Source: Falsirhodobacter sp051195255
Lineage (GTDB): Bacteria > Pseudomonadota > Alphaproteobacteria > Rhodobacterales > Rhodobacteraceae
Length of the DNA stretch: 64,000 nt
NCBI RefSeq assembly: GCF_051195255.1
Contig: NZ_JBNJLK010000008.1
Coordinates: 62,001 to 126,000 of the forward strand
Reading direction: 5' to 3'
Part shown: one piece after another, positions 33,220 to 42,484 of the stretch
Numbering within the stretch: the stretch's first letter is position 1
How the letters are laid out: the number at the start of each line of letters is the position of its first letter
The notes under the pieces: model-generated
The model's database searches: none
Told to the model about the DNA's origin: nothing
The model's input: the letters and a program-made list of their open reading frames with translations, nothing else
Translations under genes and position numbers: made by a program

Positions 33220-33238
33220 TGTGACACTTCATGTCACA
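33220..33238. promoter_or_regulatory. Inverted repeat upstream of lpxC
   Basis: TGTGACACTTCATGTCACA, a perfect 7-bp inverted repeat with a 5-base centre, about 100 bp before lpxC. A further GTCACA copy lies about 8 bases on. The halves resemble those of CRP/FNR-type sites, but the spacing is 3 bases too wide for the usual 16-bp box. It is a plausible operator for lpxC; no regulator is known. Confidence 0.45.
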
Positions 33239-33334
33239 CAGCGTCACAAAGAGTGAATTGAGAACCGCCCGATCATTTCTTAATTAAACGTTGTGCCGCA
33301 ACCCGTTGTGGCAGGAATGAAGAAAGGTCACGTC

Positions 33335-34255
33335 ATGCAACGCACGCTGAAATCTGCCGTCAGCTTCACCGGTCTGGGTCTCCACACCGGGCGTGCTGTT
33401 CGCATGATCGTTCGTCCGGCTTCGGCCGATTACGGCATCTGGTTCCGCCGCACGGACCTCACCTCGGGCGACACGCTCATCCCGGCGCGCTGGGATGCGG
33501 TGATCCCGTCGAAGCTGTGCACGCTGGTGGAAAACCCGGAAGGGGTCAGCGTTTCCACCGTCGAACACATCATGGCCGCCCTGGCCGGCTGTGGCATCCA
33601 CAACGCGTTGGTGGAGATTGATGGCCCGGAAGTTCCGATCCTCGACGGTTCCGCCGCCATGTTCGTGGAGCGTTTCCTCGCCGCGGGCCTGCGCGAACAG
33701 ATGGTGCCGGTGCGCGCCATCCGCATCCTGCAAGCGGTCGAAGTGCAGGACGGCGCCGCCGTGGCGCGTCTGGAGCCGTCGGAGATGCTGGAAATCAACT
33801 TCAGCATCGACTTTGCCGAACAGGCCATCGGGCATCAGGAAAAGCACCTGAACATGTCCAACGGCGCCTTCGTGCGGGAACTTTCGGACAGCCGCACCTT
33901 CTGCCGCAAGGCGGATGTGGACGCGATGCGTGCCAATGGTCTGGCTTTGGGTGGCACGATGGACAACGCCGTGGTGTTCGACGGGGACCGCGTTCTCAGC
34001 CCCGGTGGCCTGCGTCACGCTGACGAACCCGTGCGCCACAAGATGCTGGACGCGCTGGGCGATCTGGCGCTGGCGGGGGGGCCGATACTTGGCCGCTACA
34101 CCGGCACCCGCGCGGGCCATGCGATGACGAATCGCCTGCTGCGCGCCCTGTTCGCCCGCCGCGACGCCTGGAAGATGGTGGAGTGCGGCCCCATGACCGG
34201 ATTGAAGCTTCCGGGCATGGGCGTGGTGCGCGCCGATCTGCCCGCCGTCGCCTGA
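33335..34255 (+). CDS. lpxC: UDP-3-O-acyl-GlcNAc deacetylase
   Basis: A 306-residue zinc enzyme, the committed step of lipid A synthesis. It opens MQRTLKSAVSFTGLGLHTGRAV, has VSVSTVEHIMAALAGCGIHNALVEIDGPEVPILDGSA with the first zinc His and substrate residues, FCRKADVDAMRANGLALGGTMDNAVV, and DEPVRHKMLDALGDLALAG with the other zinc His and Asp. The ATG at 33335 with GAAAGG upstream is preferred to earlier in-frame codons. It follows the dcw cluster, as in many proteobacteria. Confidence 0.95.
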   Translation: MQRTLKSAVSFTGLGLHTGRAVRMIVRPASADYGIWFRRTDLTSGDTLIPARWDAVIPSKLCTLVENPEGVSVSTVEHIMAALAGCGIHNALVEIDGPEVPILDGSAAMFVERFLAAGLREQMVPVRAIRILQAVEVQDGAAVARLEPSEMLEINFSIDFAEQAIGHQEKHLNMSNGAFVRELSDSRTFCRKADVDAMRANGLALGGTMDNAVVFDGDRVLSPGGLRHADEPVRHKMLDALGDLALAGGPILGRYTGTRAGHAMTNRLLRALFARRDAWKMVECGPMTGLKLPGMGVVRADLPAVA

Positions 34256-34351
34256 AAGGCGTTTTGCCACCCGGATTTTTCTATGCTAGGACCAGCGAAA
34301 GACGTGTCCTTTCAAGGCGCGACGCGGTGACAGCACGAGGACAGGCAGAAG

Positions 34352-35191
34352 ATGACAGGCTGGAAGTCGGGCAGACAGATCCTCGGTGCCGTTGTGGTTG
34401 TGGGCCTGCTGGCGGGATGCGCACGGCAAGATCGTGCCGACCGCGAACTTGAAACCATGACGGCGCCGCAGATCTTCAGCCGCGGCGAGGAGCAACTGGC
34501 CGCCGACAAGCCTGAACAGGCCATCAAGTCCTTCTCCGAAGTCGAACGCCGGTTTCCCTACACTCAATACGCCAAGCGCTCGCTGATCATGCAGGCCTAC
34601 GCGTATCACCAGGCGAAGGAGTATGAGGACGCGCGCGGGGCGGCGCAGCGCTTCCTCGACTTCTATCCGGCGGATCAGGATGCGGCCTATGCGCAATACC
34701 TGCTGGCGCTGTCCTATTACGACCAGATCGACGAGGTGGGTCGCGATCAGGGCCTGACGTTCCAGGCGCTGCAGGAACTGCGCAAGGTGATCGAGAACTA
34801 TCCTGACAGCCCATATGCGCGCCAGGCCGTCCTTCAGTTCGACGTCGCCTTTGACCAATTGGCGGCGAAGGAAATGGAGATCGGCCGCTTCTATCTGAAA
34901 AGCCGCAACTACACCGCCGCCGTGAACCGCTTCCGCGCCGTGGTGGAACAGTACCAGACCACCAGCCACACGCCGGAGGCGCTGGAGCGTCTGGTGGAGG
35001 CCTATCTGGGTCTGGGCCTGACCGCCGAGGCGCAGACGGCCGGCGCGATCCTTGGCTACAACTACCGCTCGTCGCCCTTCTATGACGACGCGTACCGTCT
35101 TCTGACGGGCCGTGGTCTTGATCCGAAGGTCACGGGCGATAGCTGGCTGTCTTCGATCTATCGGCAGACCATTCGGGGTGAGTGGCTGTAA
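34352..35191 (+). CDS. bamD: Outer-membrane assembly lipoprotein BamD
   Basis: A 279-residue lipoprotein of the BAM complex. The signal peptide ends in the lipobox LLAGC (Cys at 23). The mature part has TPR-like repeats: RGEEQLAADKPEQAIKSFSEVERRFPYTQYAKRS, KEYEDARGAAQRFLDFYPADQDAAYAQYLLALSYYDQI and YTAAVNRFRAVVEQYQTTSHTPEALERLVEAYLGLGL. Members next to lpxC in this group are BamD. It lies between lpxC and recN, all on one strand. Confidence 0.93.
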   Translation: MTGWKSGRQILGAVVVVGLLAGCARQDRADRELETMTAPQIFSRGEEQLAADKPEQAIKSFSEVERRFPYTQYAKRSLIMQAYAYHQAKEYEDARGAAQRFLDFYPADQDAAYAQYLLALSYYDQIDEVGRDQGLTFQALQELRKVIENYPDSPYARQAVLQFDVAFDQLAAKEMEIGRFYLKSRNYTAAVNRFRAVVEQYQTTSHTPEALERLVEAYLGLGLTAEAQTAGAILGYNYRSSPFYDDAYRLLTGRGLDPKVTGDSWLSSIYRQTIRGEWL

Positions 35192-35212
35192 CCTCCTCCA
35201 CGCAGGGGCCTC

Positions 35213-36856
35213 ATGCTTCGCTCGCTCGACATTCGTGACATGCTCATCATCGAGAGGCTTTCGCTGGCGTTCCAGCCGGGGCTGAACGTGCTGACCGGGG
35301 AAACCGGGGCGGGGAAGTCGATCCTTCTCGATTCGCTGGGCTTCGTGCTGGGATGGCGGGGGCGGGCGGAACTGGTCCGCGCCGGCGCCGACACGGGCGA
35401 GGTGACGGCCGTGTTCGACCTGCCGCCGTCGCACGCCGCGCGCGCCGTGCTGGACGAGGCCGGAATCCGGGCGGAGGATGAGCTGATCCTGCGCCGCGTG
35501 AACCACAGCGACGGCCGCAAGACCGCCTGGGTCAACGACCGCCGCGTGTCGGGCGAGGTGCTGCGCGCCTTGTCGGATGCGCTGGTGGAACTGCACGGCC
35601 AGCATGACGACCGTGGCCTGCTGAACCCCCGCGGGCACCGCCTGATGCTGGACGCCTTCGGGGCGCTGGACACCGGCCGCGCCCGCCGCGCCTGGACCGA
35701 TCTGGGCGCCGCGCGCCGCAGGTTGATGGAGGCGGAGGCCGCCTTGGACAGCATCCGCGCCGAGGAAGACTTCCTGCGCCACGCCGTGGGCGAACTGGAC
35801 AAGCTGGACCCCCAGCCGGGCGAGGAAGCGAGCCTCGACACCCGCCGCCGCGCCATGCAGGGGGCGGAACGTATCCGCGACGACATCGCGCGGGCCCACA
35901 GCGCCCTGTCCGATCAGGGGGTGGAGGGTTTGCTGACGGACGCGACGCGCTGGCTGGAGGGCGCTTCGGACCGTGCCGAAGGTCGGCTGGACGCGGCGCT
36001 GGCCGCCCTTGGTCGCGTCATGGTCGAGTTGGGTGACGCGCAGCAAGGGGTCGAGGATTGCTTGAGAGGGCTCGACTTCGACCCGAACGAACTGGAGTCG
36101 CTGGAAGAACGCTTGTTCGCCATCCGCGCCATGGCCCGTAAGCACGGCGTCTTGGCGGATGAGCTGGGCGATTTCGCCGAAGGCCTGCGCCGCCGTCTGG
36201 CCGCGCTGGACGGGGGGGAGCGTGACATCGCCGGCCTGCGCAGCGCCGTCACCGAAGCCGAACTGACCTATCGCCGCGAGGCGGAGGCCCTGACCAGCGC
36301 CCGCCGTAAGGCCGCCGTGCGGCTGGACAAGGCGATGGCGGCGGAACTCGCGCCGCTGAAGATGGAACGCGCCGTGTTCGAAACGCTGGTGACGCAAGCC
36401 GACGCCGGCCCGGAAGGCGCCGATGCCGTGGCCTTCACGGTGGCGACGAACCCCGGCGCGCCTCCTGGTCCATTGAACAAGATCGCTTCGGGTGGCGAAC
36501 TTTCGCGCTTCCTTCTGGCGTTGAAGGTCTGCCTGACAGGCGATTCTCGCGACATCACCATGATCTTCGACGAGATCGACCGGGGCGTGGGCGGAGCGAC
36601 GGCGAACGCGGTCGGGCGGCGGTTGCGCGCCTTGGCCGAAGGGGGTCAGGTTCTGGTTGTGACGCACTCGGCGCAGGTGGCGGCCTTGGGCGCGCATCAC
36701 TGGCGCGTGGAAAAGCGGGTGCGCGACGGGATGACCACCTCCACTGTGGTGGGCCTGACCACCGATCAGCGGGTGGAGGAGGTGGGCCGGATGCTTGCCG
36801 GCGACACCATCACCGAGGCCGCGCGCGAAGCGGCGCGCGACCTGCTGGCCGGTTAG
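35213..36856 (+). CDS. recN: DNA repair protein RecN
   Basis: A 547-residue SMC-like ATPase for double-strand break repair. It has the N-terminal Walker A in LNVLTGETGAGKSILLDSLGFVLG, long coiled-coil arms in the middle, ALVELHGQHDDRGLLNP, the ABC signature KIASGGELSRFLLALKV, Walker B TMIFDEIDRGVGGATANAVG, and VLVVTHSAQVAALGAHHW. The stop overlaps the end of the converging aminotransferase gene by 4 bp. No obvious LexA site is seen. Confidence 0.95.
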   Translation: MLRSLDIRDMLIIERLSLAFQPGLNVLTGETGAGKSILLDSLGFVLGWRGRAELVRAGADTGEVTAVFDLPPSHAARAVLDEAGIRAEDELILRRVNHSDGRKTAWVNDRRVSGEVLRALSDALVELHGQHDDRGLLNPRGHRLMLDAFGALDTGRARRAWTDLGAARRRLMEAEAALDSIRAEEDFLRHAVGELDKLDPQPGEEASLDTRRRAMQGAERIRDDIARAHSALSDQGVEGLLTDATRWLEGASDRAEGRLDAALAALGRVMVELGDAQQGVEDCLRGLDFDPNELESLEERLFAIRAMARKHGVLADELGDFAEGLRRRLAALDGGERDIAGLRSAVTEAELTYRREAEALTSARRKAAVRLDKAMAAELAPLKMERAVFETLVTQADAGPEGADAVAFTVATNPGAPPGPLNKIASGGELSRFLLALKVCLTGDSRDITMIFDEIDRGVGGATANAVGRRLRALAEGGQVLVVTHSAQVAALGAHHWRVEKRVRDGMTTSTVVGLTTDQRVEEVGRMLAGDTITEAAREAARDLLAG

Positions 36857-38220
36857 ACGATTTCGGCGAAGACCTTCTTCAGCGCGGCGTCCAGCTTCTC
36901 GAACATCTCGTCCAGATGCGCTTCGGTGCAGATGAAGGGCGGGCACAGCACGATGCTTTGCCCCAGCGGACGGCAGATCAGGCCGTGATCGGTGCAGGTG
37001 TTGGCGATCCGCTCGCTGACCGACAGGGTGCCGGGGAAGGGGGTCTTCGTGGCCTTGTCCTGCACGGCCTCCAGCGCGGCCATCAGGCCCTTGCCCCGCC
37101 ATTCGCCGATGTTCGGGTTTTCCGCCAACTGGGCCAGTCCCGCTTCGAACTTCGGGGTCAAGGCGCGGACGTTTTCCGCCAGCCCGCCGTTCACGACCAG
37201 ATCGATGGCCGCCAGCGCGATCGCACATCCGACCGGGTGGCCGGAGGCGGTGAATCCGTGGGGAAACTCCTCGATCGCGTTCGAGGCATCCTGCAGCCGG
37301 TCCGCCAGATCCGGACCCAGCAGGATCGCGCCCATCGGGAAATAGCCCGCCGTCATGGCCTTGGAGGCGATGATGGCGTCAGGCACGAAATCATATGTCT
37401 GGCAGCCCCAAAGGTTGCCCGTGCGCCCGAAGCCGGTGATCACCTCATCCGCGATCAGCGGGATGCCGTATTTCTTCAGAACGGCCTGAACCGCCTGGAA
37501 ATAGCCTTCCGAGGGCGGGATGACCCCACCCGCGCCGATGATCGGTTCGGCAAAGAAGCCCGCGATGGTGTCCGGGCCTTCCTTGATGATGGTTGCCTCC
37601 AGTTCGCGCGCAAGCCGTTGCGTGAATTGGGCCTCCGTCTCCCCTTCTTGCCCGAAGCGCCAGTAGTGGGGCGAGCCGACATGGAGAAAGCCCGGCAGCG
37701 GCAGCCCGAAGACCGAGTTGTAGGGCTTGCCCGTCATCGACGCCGCCACCGCCGTCACCCCGTGATAGCTGTTCCAGCGGGTGATGATCTTGCGGCGCTG
37801 CGGCTGGCCTTCGGATGCGCCGAGGAACCAGAGCATCTTGACCATGGTGTCGTTCGCCTCCGACCCGGAATTGGTGTAGAACACCTTTCCGTGGGCATAG
37901 GGCGACACTTCGATCAGGGTTTCGGACAGCATCACGGTCTGGTCCGACATACGGCCGAACAGCGAATGATAGCCGGGGAAGCGGTCGTACTGGGCCTTCG
38001 CCGCCTCGGCCAGCTTGGGGTGGTTGAAGCCCGCCACCATGTTCCACAGGCCAGAGTTCGAATCGAAATATCGCTTGCCGTTCGTGTCGTGGACGTAAGG
38101 CCCGTCGCCATGCGTCAGCACGACGGTGCCCCGTTCTGCGATGGTAGGCAGGTCGGTGAAACCGTAGAACGACGCGCTTTCGGCGCGGGCGTCCCAACTG
38201 TTCGGGGCAGTGTCACGCAT
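36853..38220 (-). CDS. Class III aminotransferase, putrescine/polyamine type
   Basis: A 455-residue PLP enzyme of the omega-aminotransferase family. It has FYTNSGSEANDTMVKML, the ITRWNSYHGVTAVAASMTG cofactor region, LIADEVITGFGRTGNLWGCQTYDFVPDAIIASKAMTAGYFPMGA with the PLP lysine, and the C-terminal GQSIVLCPPFICTEAHLDEMF. Its sequence style and place behind puuA- and puuB-like genes point to SpuC-like transamination of putrescine or another diamine, but the substrate is inferred. It is the last gene of the eight-gene leftward operon. Confidence 0.82.
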   Translation of the reverse strand: MRDTAPNSWDARAESASFYGFTDLPTIAERGTVVLTHGDGPYVHDTNGKRYFDSNSGLWNMVAGFNHPKLAEAAKAQYDRFPGYHSLFGRMSDQTVMLSETLIEVSPYAHGKVFYTNSGSEANDTMVKMLWFLGASEGQPQRRKIITRWNSYHGVTAVAASMTGKPYNSVFGLPLPGFLHVGSPHYWRFGQEGETEAQFTQRLARELEATIIKEGPDTIAGFFAEPIIGAGGVIPPSEGYFQAVQAVLKKYGIPLIADEVITGFGRTGNLWGCQTYDFVPDAIIASKAMTAGYFPMGAILLGPDLADRLQDASNAIEEFPHGFTASGHPVGCAIALAAIDLVVNGGLAENVRALTPKFEAGLAQLAENPNIGEWRGKGLMAALEAVQDKATKTPFPGTLSVSERIANTCTDHGLICRPLGQSIVLCPPFICTEAHLDEMFEKLDAALKKVFAEIV

Positions 38221-38276
38221 GGGGAGGCTCCTTGAGGTTGGGGCCAGCCTAGCCGTGGCACCGGGGGCTGTCCATC

Positions 38277-39548
38277 TCAGACGCCCAGCCGATCCCGCAT
38301 CGCGTACCACGTCATCGCGAGCGCCAGCAGGGGGCTGCGCAGCGCCGGGCCGCCGGGAAAACGGGGCTGCGGCAGGCCGGCCATCAGGTCGAAGCGTTCG
38401 GCCTGACCGGCCACGGCTTCGGCCAGTATCCGACCGGCCAAGGTCGCCAGCGCGACACCATGGCCGGAATAGCCCGACACGGACAGCACGTTCGGCGCCA
38501 CGCGGCGGAAGCAGGGCATGCGGTTCATCGTGATCGACAGCGTGCCACCCCAAGCGTAATCGATCCGCACGTCCTTCAGTTGGGGATACACCTCCCGCAT
38601 CGGCTTGCGGACCGTCTCGACGATGTTGTGGGGAAAACGGTAGCCGTAGCTTTCGCCGCCGCCGAACAGCAGGCGGTTGTCCTCGCTCATCCGCCAGTAA
38701 TTCACGACGAATTTCGTGTCATGGGCGGCGATGGGGGCCATCAGCCCGCGCAGCGGTTCGGTCGCGACGATGAAGTTGTTGATGGGCATGACCCGCGCCG
38801 CGACCTGCGGCTCCAACCCGCCCAGATAGCCGCCACAGGCGAGGATCACGTGATCCGCCCGCACGCGGCCCCTGTCGGTGTGGACGGTGGTGCCGTCGAT
38901 CCGAGTGACCGTGCTGCGTTCGAAAATCCGCGCTTTGGCCGCGCGGGCCAGACCAAGGGCGAAGTTCAGCGGATGGATGCTGCCCGCACCCCGGTCGATG
39001 TCGCCGCCCAGAAACCGGTCCGTGCCCAGCAGGGAGGAGAGTTCGCCCGCATCCAGCGGCTGTACCTGGTCGTAGTCGTAATCCCGCGCCAGCTTTTCGG
39101 CATAGGCGTGGGAATGGGCGACCTCGGCCTTGGTGCGGGCGGCGTGGGCGATGCCGGGGCGGAAGGTGACGGGCATGGCATGCCGGTCGATCAGGTCGCG
39201 CACCAGCGCCTTCGCTTCTTGTCCCAGATCCCACAGGCGGCGGGCGTCGGTGCGGCCGACCATCGCCTCCAGATCATCCTGCTCCAGCCGTTGGCCGGAC
39301 CCCACCTGACCGCCGTTCCGCCCTGAGGCGCCGAAGCCCACGCGATGCGCTTCCAGCACCACCACGTCAAATCCGCGTTCGGCCAGATGCAGCGCCGCCG
39401 ACAGCCCGCTGTAGCCGCCGCCCACGATGCAGACATCGGCCCGCACCGCGCCCTGCAATTCGGGGAAGGGGGCAAGGGGGATGGCGGTCGCCGCGTAATA
39501 GCTGGCCGGGTATTCGCCCGGGCGGTCGTTGGCGGTCAGAAGGTTCAT
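38277..39548 (-). CDS. FAD-dependent amine oxidase, PuuB-like
   Basis: A 423-residue DAO-type flavoprotein. The N-terminal FAD-binding fold is VRADVCIVGGGYSGLSAALHLAERGFDVVVLEAHRVGFGASGRNGGQ, and the C-terminal part has YAWGGTLSITMNRMPCFRRVAPNVLSVSGYSGHGVALATLAGRILAEAV, as in gamma-glutamylputrescine oxidases. It would oxidise a gamma-glutamyl amine to the aldehyde. Its ATG overlaps the upstream synthetase stop as ATGA, so the two are coupled, matching a shared intermediate. Confidence 0.84.
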   Translation of the reverse strand: MNLLTANDRPGEYPASYYAATAIPLAPFPELQGAVRADVCIVGGGYSGLSAALHLAERGFDVVVLEAHRVGFGASGRNGGQVGSGQRLEQDDLEAMVGRTDARRLWDLGQEAKALVRDLIDRHAMPVTFRPGIAHAARTKAEVAHSHAYAEKLARDYDYDQVQPLDAGELSSLLGTDRFLGGDIDRGAGSIHPLNFALGLARAAKARIFERSTVTRIDGTTVHTDRGRVRADHVILACGGYLGGLEPQVAARVMPINNFIVATEPLRGLMAPIAAHDTKFVVNYWRMSEDNRLLFGGGESYGYRFPHNIVETVRKPMREVYPQLKDVRIDYAWGGTLSITMNRMPCFRRVAPNVLSVSGYSGHGVALATLAGRILAEAVAGQAERFDLMAGLPQPRFPGGPALRSPLLALAMTWYAMRDRLGV

Positions 39549-40900
39549 ACGTTCAGCAGCAGATGTTCGCGCTCCCAGGGAGAGATGACCTGCAGGAACT
39601 CCTTGTACTCGTTGCGCTTCACGGCGTCGTAATACTTGCAGAATTCCTCGCCCATCACCTCGCGCAGGGCCGTGTTCTCCTCCAGCAGGTCCAGCGCGTC
39701 GCCGAGGTTGTAAGGCAGGTCCGTCTCGCTCATGTACGCGCTGCCGATGCATTCGGAGCGTGGCATCTTCTTTTCCATCAGCCCCAGATAGCCGCAGGCA
39801 AGCGAGGCGGCGATGCCGAGGTAGGGATTGCAGTCCATCCCGGCCAGCCGGTTTTCCAGCCGTCGCGCCTCGGCCGAGGAGATGGGGATGCGCAGGCCCG
39901 TGGTGCGGTTGTCGCGGCCCCATTCGAGGTTGATCGGCGCGGCGAAGTCCGGAACATAGCGACGATAGCTGTTCACATAGGGCGCCAGAAGGGCCACCGC
40001 GGCGGGCAGGTGGTTCTGCATGCCGGCGATGAAGTGCAGGAACTGGTCCGTTTCGCTGCCCCCGGCGTCCGAGAAGATGTTCTTCCCGCTCGTGATGTCG
40101 GTGACCGAATGGTGGATGTGCATGGCGCTGCCCGGCTCCCCCTCGATCGGCTTGGCCATGAACGTGGCAAAGCAGTCGTGACGAAGGGCGGCCTCGCGGA
40201 TCAGGCGCTTGAAGAAGAAGATCTCGTCCGCCAGCTTTACCGGATCGCCGTGCGCCAGGTTGATCTCCACCTGACCGGCGCCACCCTCCTGAAGGATGCC
40301 GTCGATCTCGAAGCCCTGAAGCTCGGCAAAGTCGTAGATGTCGTCAATGACCTTGCCGTATTCGTCGACCGCGCTCATGGAATAGGCCTGACGGCCGGCG
40401 GCGCGGCGGCCCGAACGGCCCATGGGCGGCATGACCGGCATGTTCGGGTCGATGTTGCGCGCGGTCAGGAAGAACTCCATCTCGGGCGCGACGATCGGCT
40501 TCCAGCCTTGGTCGGCGTAAAGCTGCACGATCCGCTTCAGCACGTTGCGCGGGGCGGTGCCGACCGGTTCGCCCGACTGGTTCACGGCGTCATGGATGAC
40601 CTGCAGGGTCACGTCCGCCGTCCACGGGGCGGCGGTCGCGGTCGAATAGTCGGGATACAGGATCATGTCCGGTTCGGTGAACGAACCGATGGGGTTATCC
40701 GCCCATTCGCCGGTGATGGTCTGCAGGAAGATGGAGTTCGGGAGGAAAAAGCTGCTCTGCTTCGAGAATTTCGAGGCCGGCATCGCCTTGCCCCGCGCCA
40801 CGCCGGCGATGTCCGAAACGATGCACTCTACCTCGTCCAAGCGGCGGTTGGCGATGTAGTCGCGTGCCGCTTGCGGGATCTGATCGGTCCAGTCGGACAT
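39545..40900 (-). CDS. Glutamine synthetase family protein, gamma-glutamyl-polyamine synthetase-like (PuuA)
   Basis: A 451-residue member of the glutamine synthetase fold, GlnA3/PuuA branch. It has the beta-grasp N-terminus (VECIVSDIAGVARGKAMPASKF), the catalytic EMEFFLTARN and GAGQVEINLAHGDPVKLADEIFFFKR, HDCFATFMAKPIEGEPGSAMHIHHS and NRTTGLRIPISSAEARRLENRLAGMDCNPYLGIAA. The GS adenylylation loop is absent. In the Puu pathway the enzyme joins glutamate to putrescine; the neighbours support that role. It starts 3 bp after the amidotransferase gene. Confidence 0.84.
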   Translation of the reverse strand: MSDWTDQIPQAARDYIANRRLDEVECIVSDIAGVARGKAMPASKFSKQSSFFLPNSIFLQTITGEWADNPIGSFTEPDMILYPDYSTATAAPWTADVTLQVIHDAVNQSGEPVGTAPRNVLKRIVQLYADQGWKPIVAPEMEFFLTARNIDPNMPVMPPMGRSGRRAAGRQAYSMSAVDEYGKVIDDIYDFAELQGFEIDGILQEGGAGQVEINLAHGDPVKLADEIFFFKRLIREAALRHDCFATFMAKPIEGEPGSAMHIHHSVTDITSGKNIFSDAGGSETDQFLHFIAGMQNHLPAAVALLAPYVNSYRRYVPDFAAPINLEWGRDNRTTGLRIPISSAEARRLENRLAGMDCNPYLGIAASLACGYLGLMEKKMPRSECIGSAYMSETDLPYNLGDALDLLEENTALREVMGEEFCKYYDAVKRNEYKEFLQVISPWEREHLLLNV

Positions 40901-40903
40901 GGG

Positions 40904-41578
40904 CTACCTCGGTTGCAGGAAGAATTGGGCGATCCGCTCGGCGATCCGCTCGGAGTCGTTCGGCTGGCCCATGCGGGCCCGAGCCTGCTGCAAGAGCGGT
41001 TCCGGCACCACATCGCCGCGGGTGCGGATCAGGCCGTCGATGAAGCGGTCCGGAAACTCGGGATGCGCCTGGATGGTCAGTGCGCGGTCGTCATAGACCA
41101 GCGCCGCGTTCGTGCAGAAGTCCGAGGTGGCGAGGATTTCCGCCCCCTCGGGCGCTTCCACGACCTGATCCTGATGCCAGGCGTTCAGGGTCATCGTCTC
41201 GTCGGCGAAGCGGTAGGGGGTGGCGCCGACGGACCAGCCGCCGGCAAACTTCTCCACCCGGCCGCCCAGCGCCTTGGCGATGATCTGGTGGCCAAAGCAG
41301 ATGCCCACCATCGGCACATGCGCGGCATAGGCGTCGCGGATCAGCGCTTCCAGCGGGGGGATGAAGGCGTGATCCTCATACACCCCATGGCGCGAGCCGG
41401 TGATGAGCCAGCCATCCGCCTGTTCCTCGTCCAGCGGGAAGGCGAGGTCCACGACCCGCCAGGTGCGGAAGGCAAAGCCGTAGCCGTCCAGCAACCGTTC
41501 GAACATGTCGGGGTAATCCCCGTGGTCCGCCTGAAGATCCTTGGGCGCGTCGCCCGTCTGCAATATGCCGATCCGCAT
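40904..41578 (-). CDS. Class I glutamine amidotransferase-like protein
   Basis: A 224-residue stand-alone class I amidotransferase fold. The nucleophile elbow is PMVGICFGHQIIAKALGG with Cys, the His is in LTIQAHPEFP, and WLITGSRHGVYEDHAFIPPLEALI precedes the elbow. Similar genes sit in polyamine or amino-acid catabolic operons; PuuD (gamma-glutamyl-GABA hydrolase) is a functional parallel though the sequence class differs. It probably cleaves a gamma-glutamyl bond. Confidence 0.75.
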   Translation of the reverse strand: MRIGILQTGDAPKDLQADHGDYPDMFERLLDGYGFAFRTWRVVDLAFPLDEEQADGWLITGSRHGVYEDHAFIPPLEALIRDAYAAHVPMVGICFGHQIIAKALGGRVEKFAGGWSVGATPYRFADETMTLNAWHQDQVVEAPEGAEILATSDFCTNAALVYDDRALTIQAHPEFPDRFIDGLIRTRGDVVPEPLLQQARARMGQPNDSERIAERIAQFFLQPR

Positions 41579-41638
41579 GAATGTCCGTCCTTGTCTCGGG
41601 CCACCCTAGCCAGCCGGTCGGAGCATGTCGAGACGGGC

Positions 41639-42484
41639 CTACCGGATGATCTGCGGCAAGAAGCGCGGCTTGCGGCGGGCGCGCTCGTTGGAGGGCAGGT
41701 GACGGTTCAGCCGGCGGCCGATCCGCGAAAACGCCCATGTCAGAAGCAGGGTCAGGCAGATGAAATAGAAGGCCACGATGGGATAGGGCACGAAGGGGTT
41801 GAACGTCCGCCCCGCGAAATAGCTGGCATAATACAGCGCGTCGCCCCGCTGCTGGAACGCCGGGAAGCCGGAAAAGAACACGAGCGTCGTGGCGTGGAAC
41901 AGGAAGATCGCCTCGTTCGTGTAGGCGGGCCAGGCCAGCCGCATCATCGTGGGGAAGCGGATGCGGCGGAAGCGCGACCAGCCGCTGATGCCGTAGGCGT
42001 CCGCTGCCTCCAGATCCCCCCTGGGGATGGAGCGGAGGGCGCCGAGGAAGATTTCCGCAGTGTAGGCGGCGGTGTTGAAGAACAGGACCAGCGCCGCCCC
42101 CGCCCAAGCCCGCGTCATCCAGTCGGTGCCGATGTGCAGGTCGAATAACCCCAGCGGGACGCGGATCCCGTCGCCCGGCAGCAGAACCAGAAGCTGGTAG
42201 GCCACGAAGAACTGGATGAAAAGCGGCGAGCCGCGGAACACGAAGACGAACCAGTCGCTGGGTTTGCGGATCCAGACGCTGCGCGAATCCTTGCCCAGCG
42301 CCAGTGCCACGGCCAGAAAGAAGCCCAGCGCCAGTGCGATCACGGCGAAATACACGTTCCAGATCAGGCCGGACCCGATCAGCGTGAACTGCTGGCACAG
42401 GTCATACCCTTCGCGCGGCAGAAGCCGTTCGCCAAGGCCGAGGGAGCGGAAGGCATAGGCCTGGATCGTTTCAACGCAGGTCAT
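41639..42484 (-). CDS. Polar amino-acid ABC transporter permease (second)
   Basis: A 281-residue inner-membrane permease of the HisM/ArtM type with about five spans. The EAA loop region is LEAADAYGISGWSRFRRIRFPTMMRLAWPAYTNEAI, which contacts the ATPase. WIRKPSDWFVFVFRGSPLFIQFFVAYQLL is typical for PAAT permeases. It overlaps the first permease by 4 bases and forms a heterodimer with it. Confidence 0.88.
   Translation of the reverse strand: MTCVETIQAYAFRSLGLGERLLPREGYDLCQQFTLIGSGLIWNVYFAVIALALGFFLAVALALGKDSRSVWIRKPSDWFVFVFRGSPLFIQFFVAYQLLVLLPGDGIRVPLGLFDLHIGTDWMTRAWAGAALVLFFNTAAYTAEIFLGALRSIPRGDLEAADAYGISGWSRFRRIRFPTMMRLAWPAYTNEAIFLFHATTLVFFSGFPAFQQRGDALYYASYFAGRTFNPFVPYPIVAFYFICLTLLLTWAFSRIGRRLNRHLPSNERARRKPRFLPQIIR

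Noticed and set aside
34286..37228. A 980-codon open frame on the minus strand
   Set aside because: It runs opposite bamD and recN, which have full family signatures. High GC makes such long shadow frames common here.
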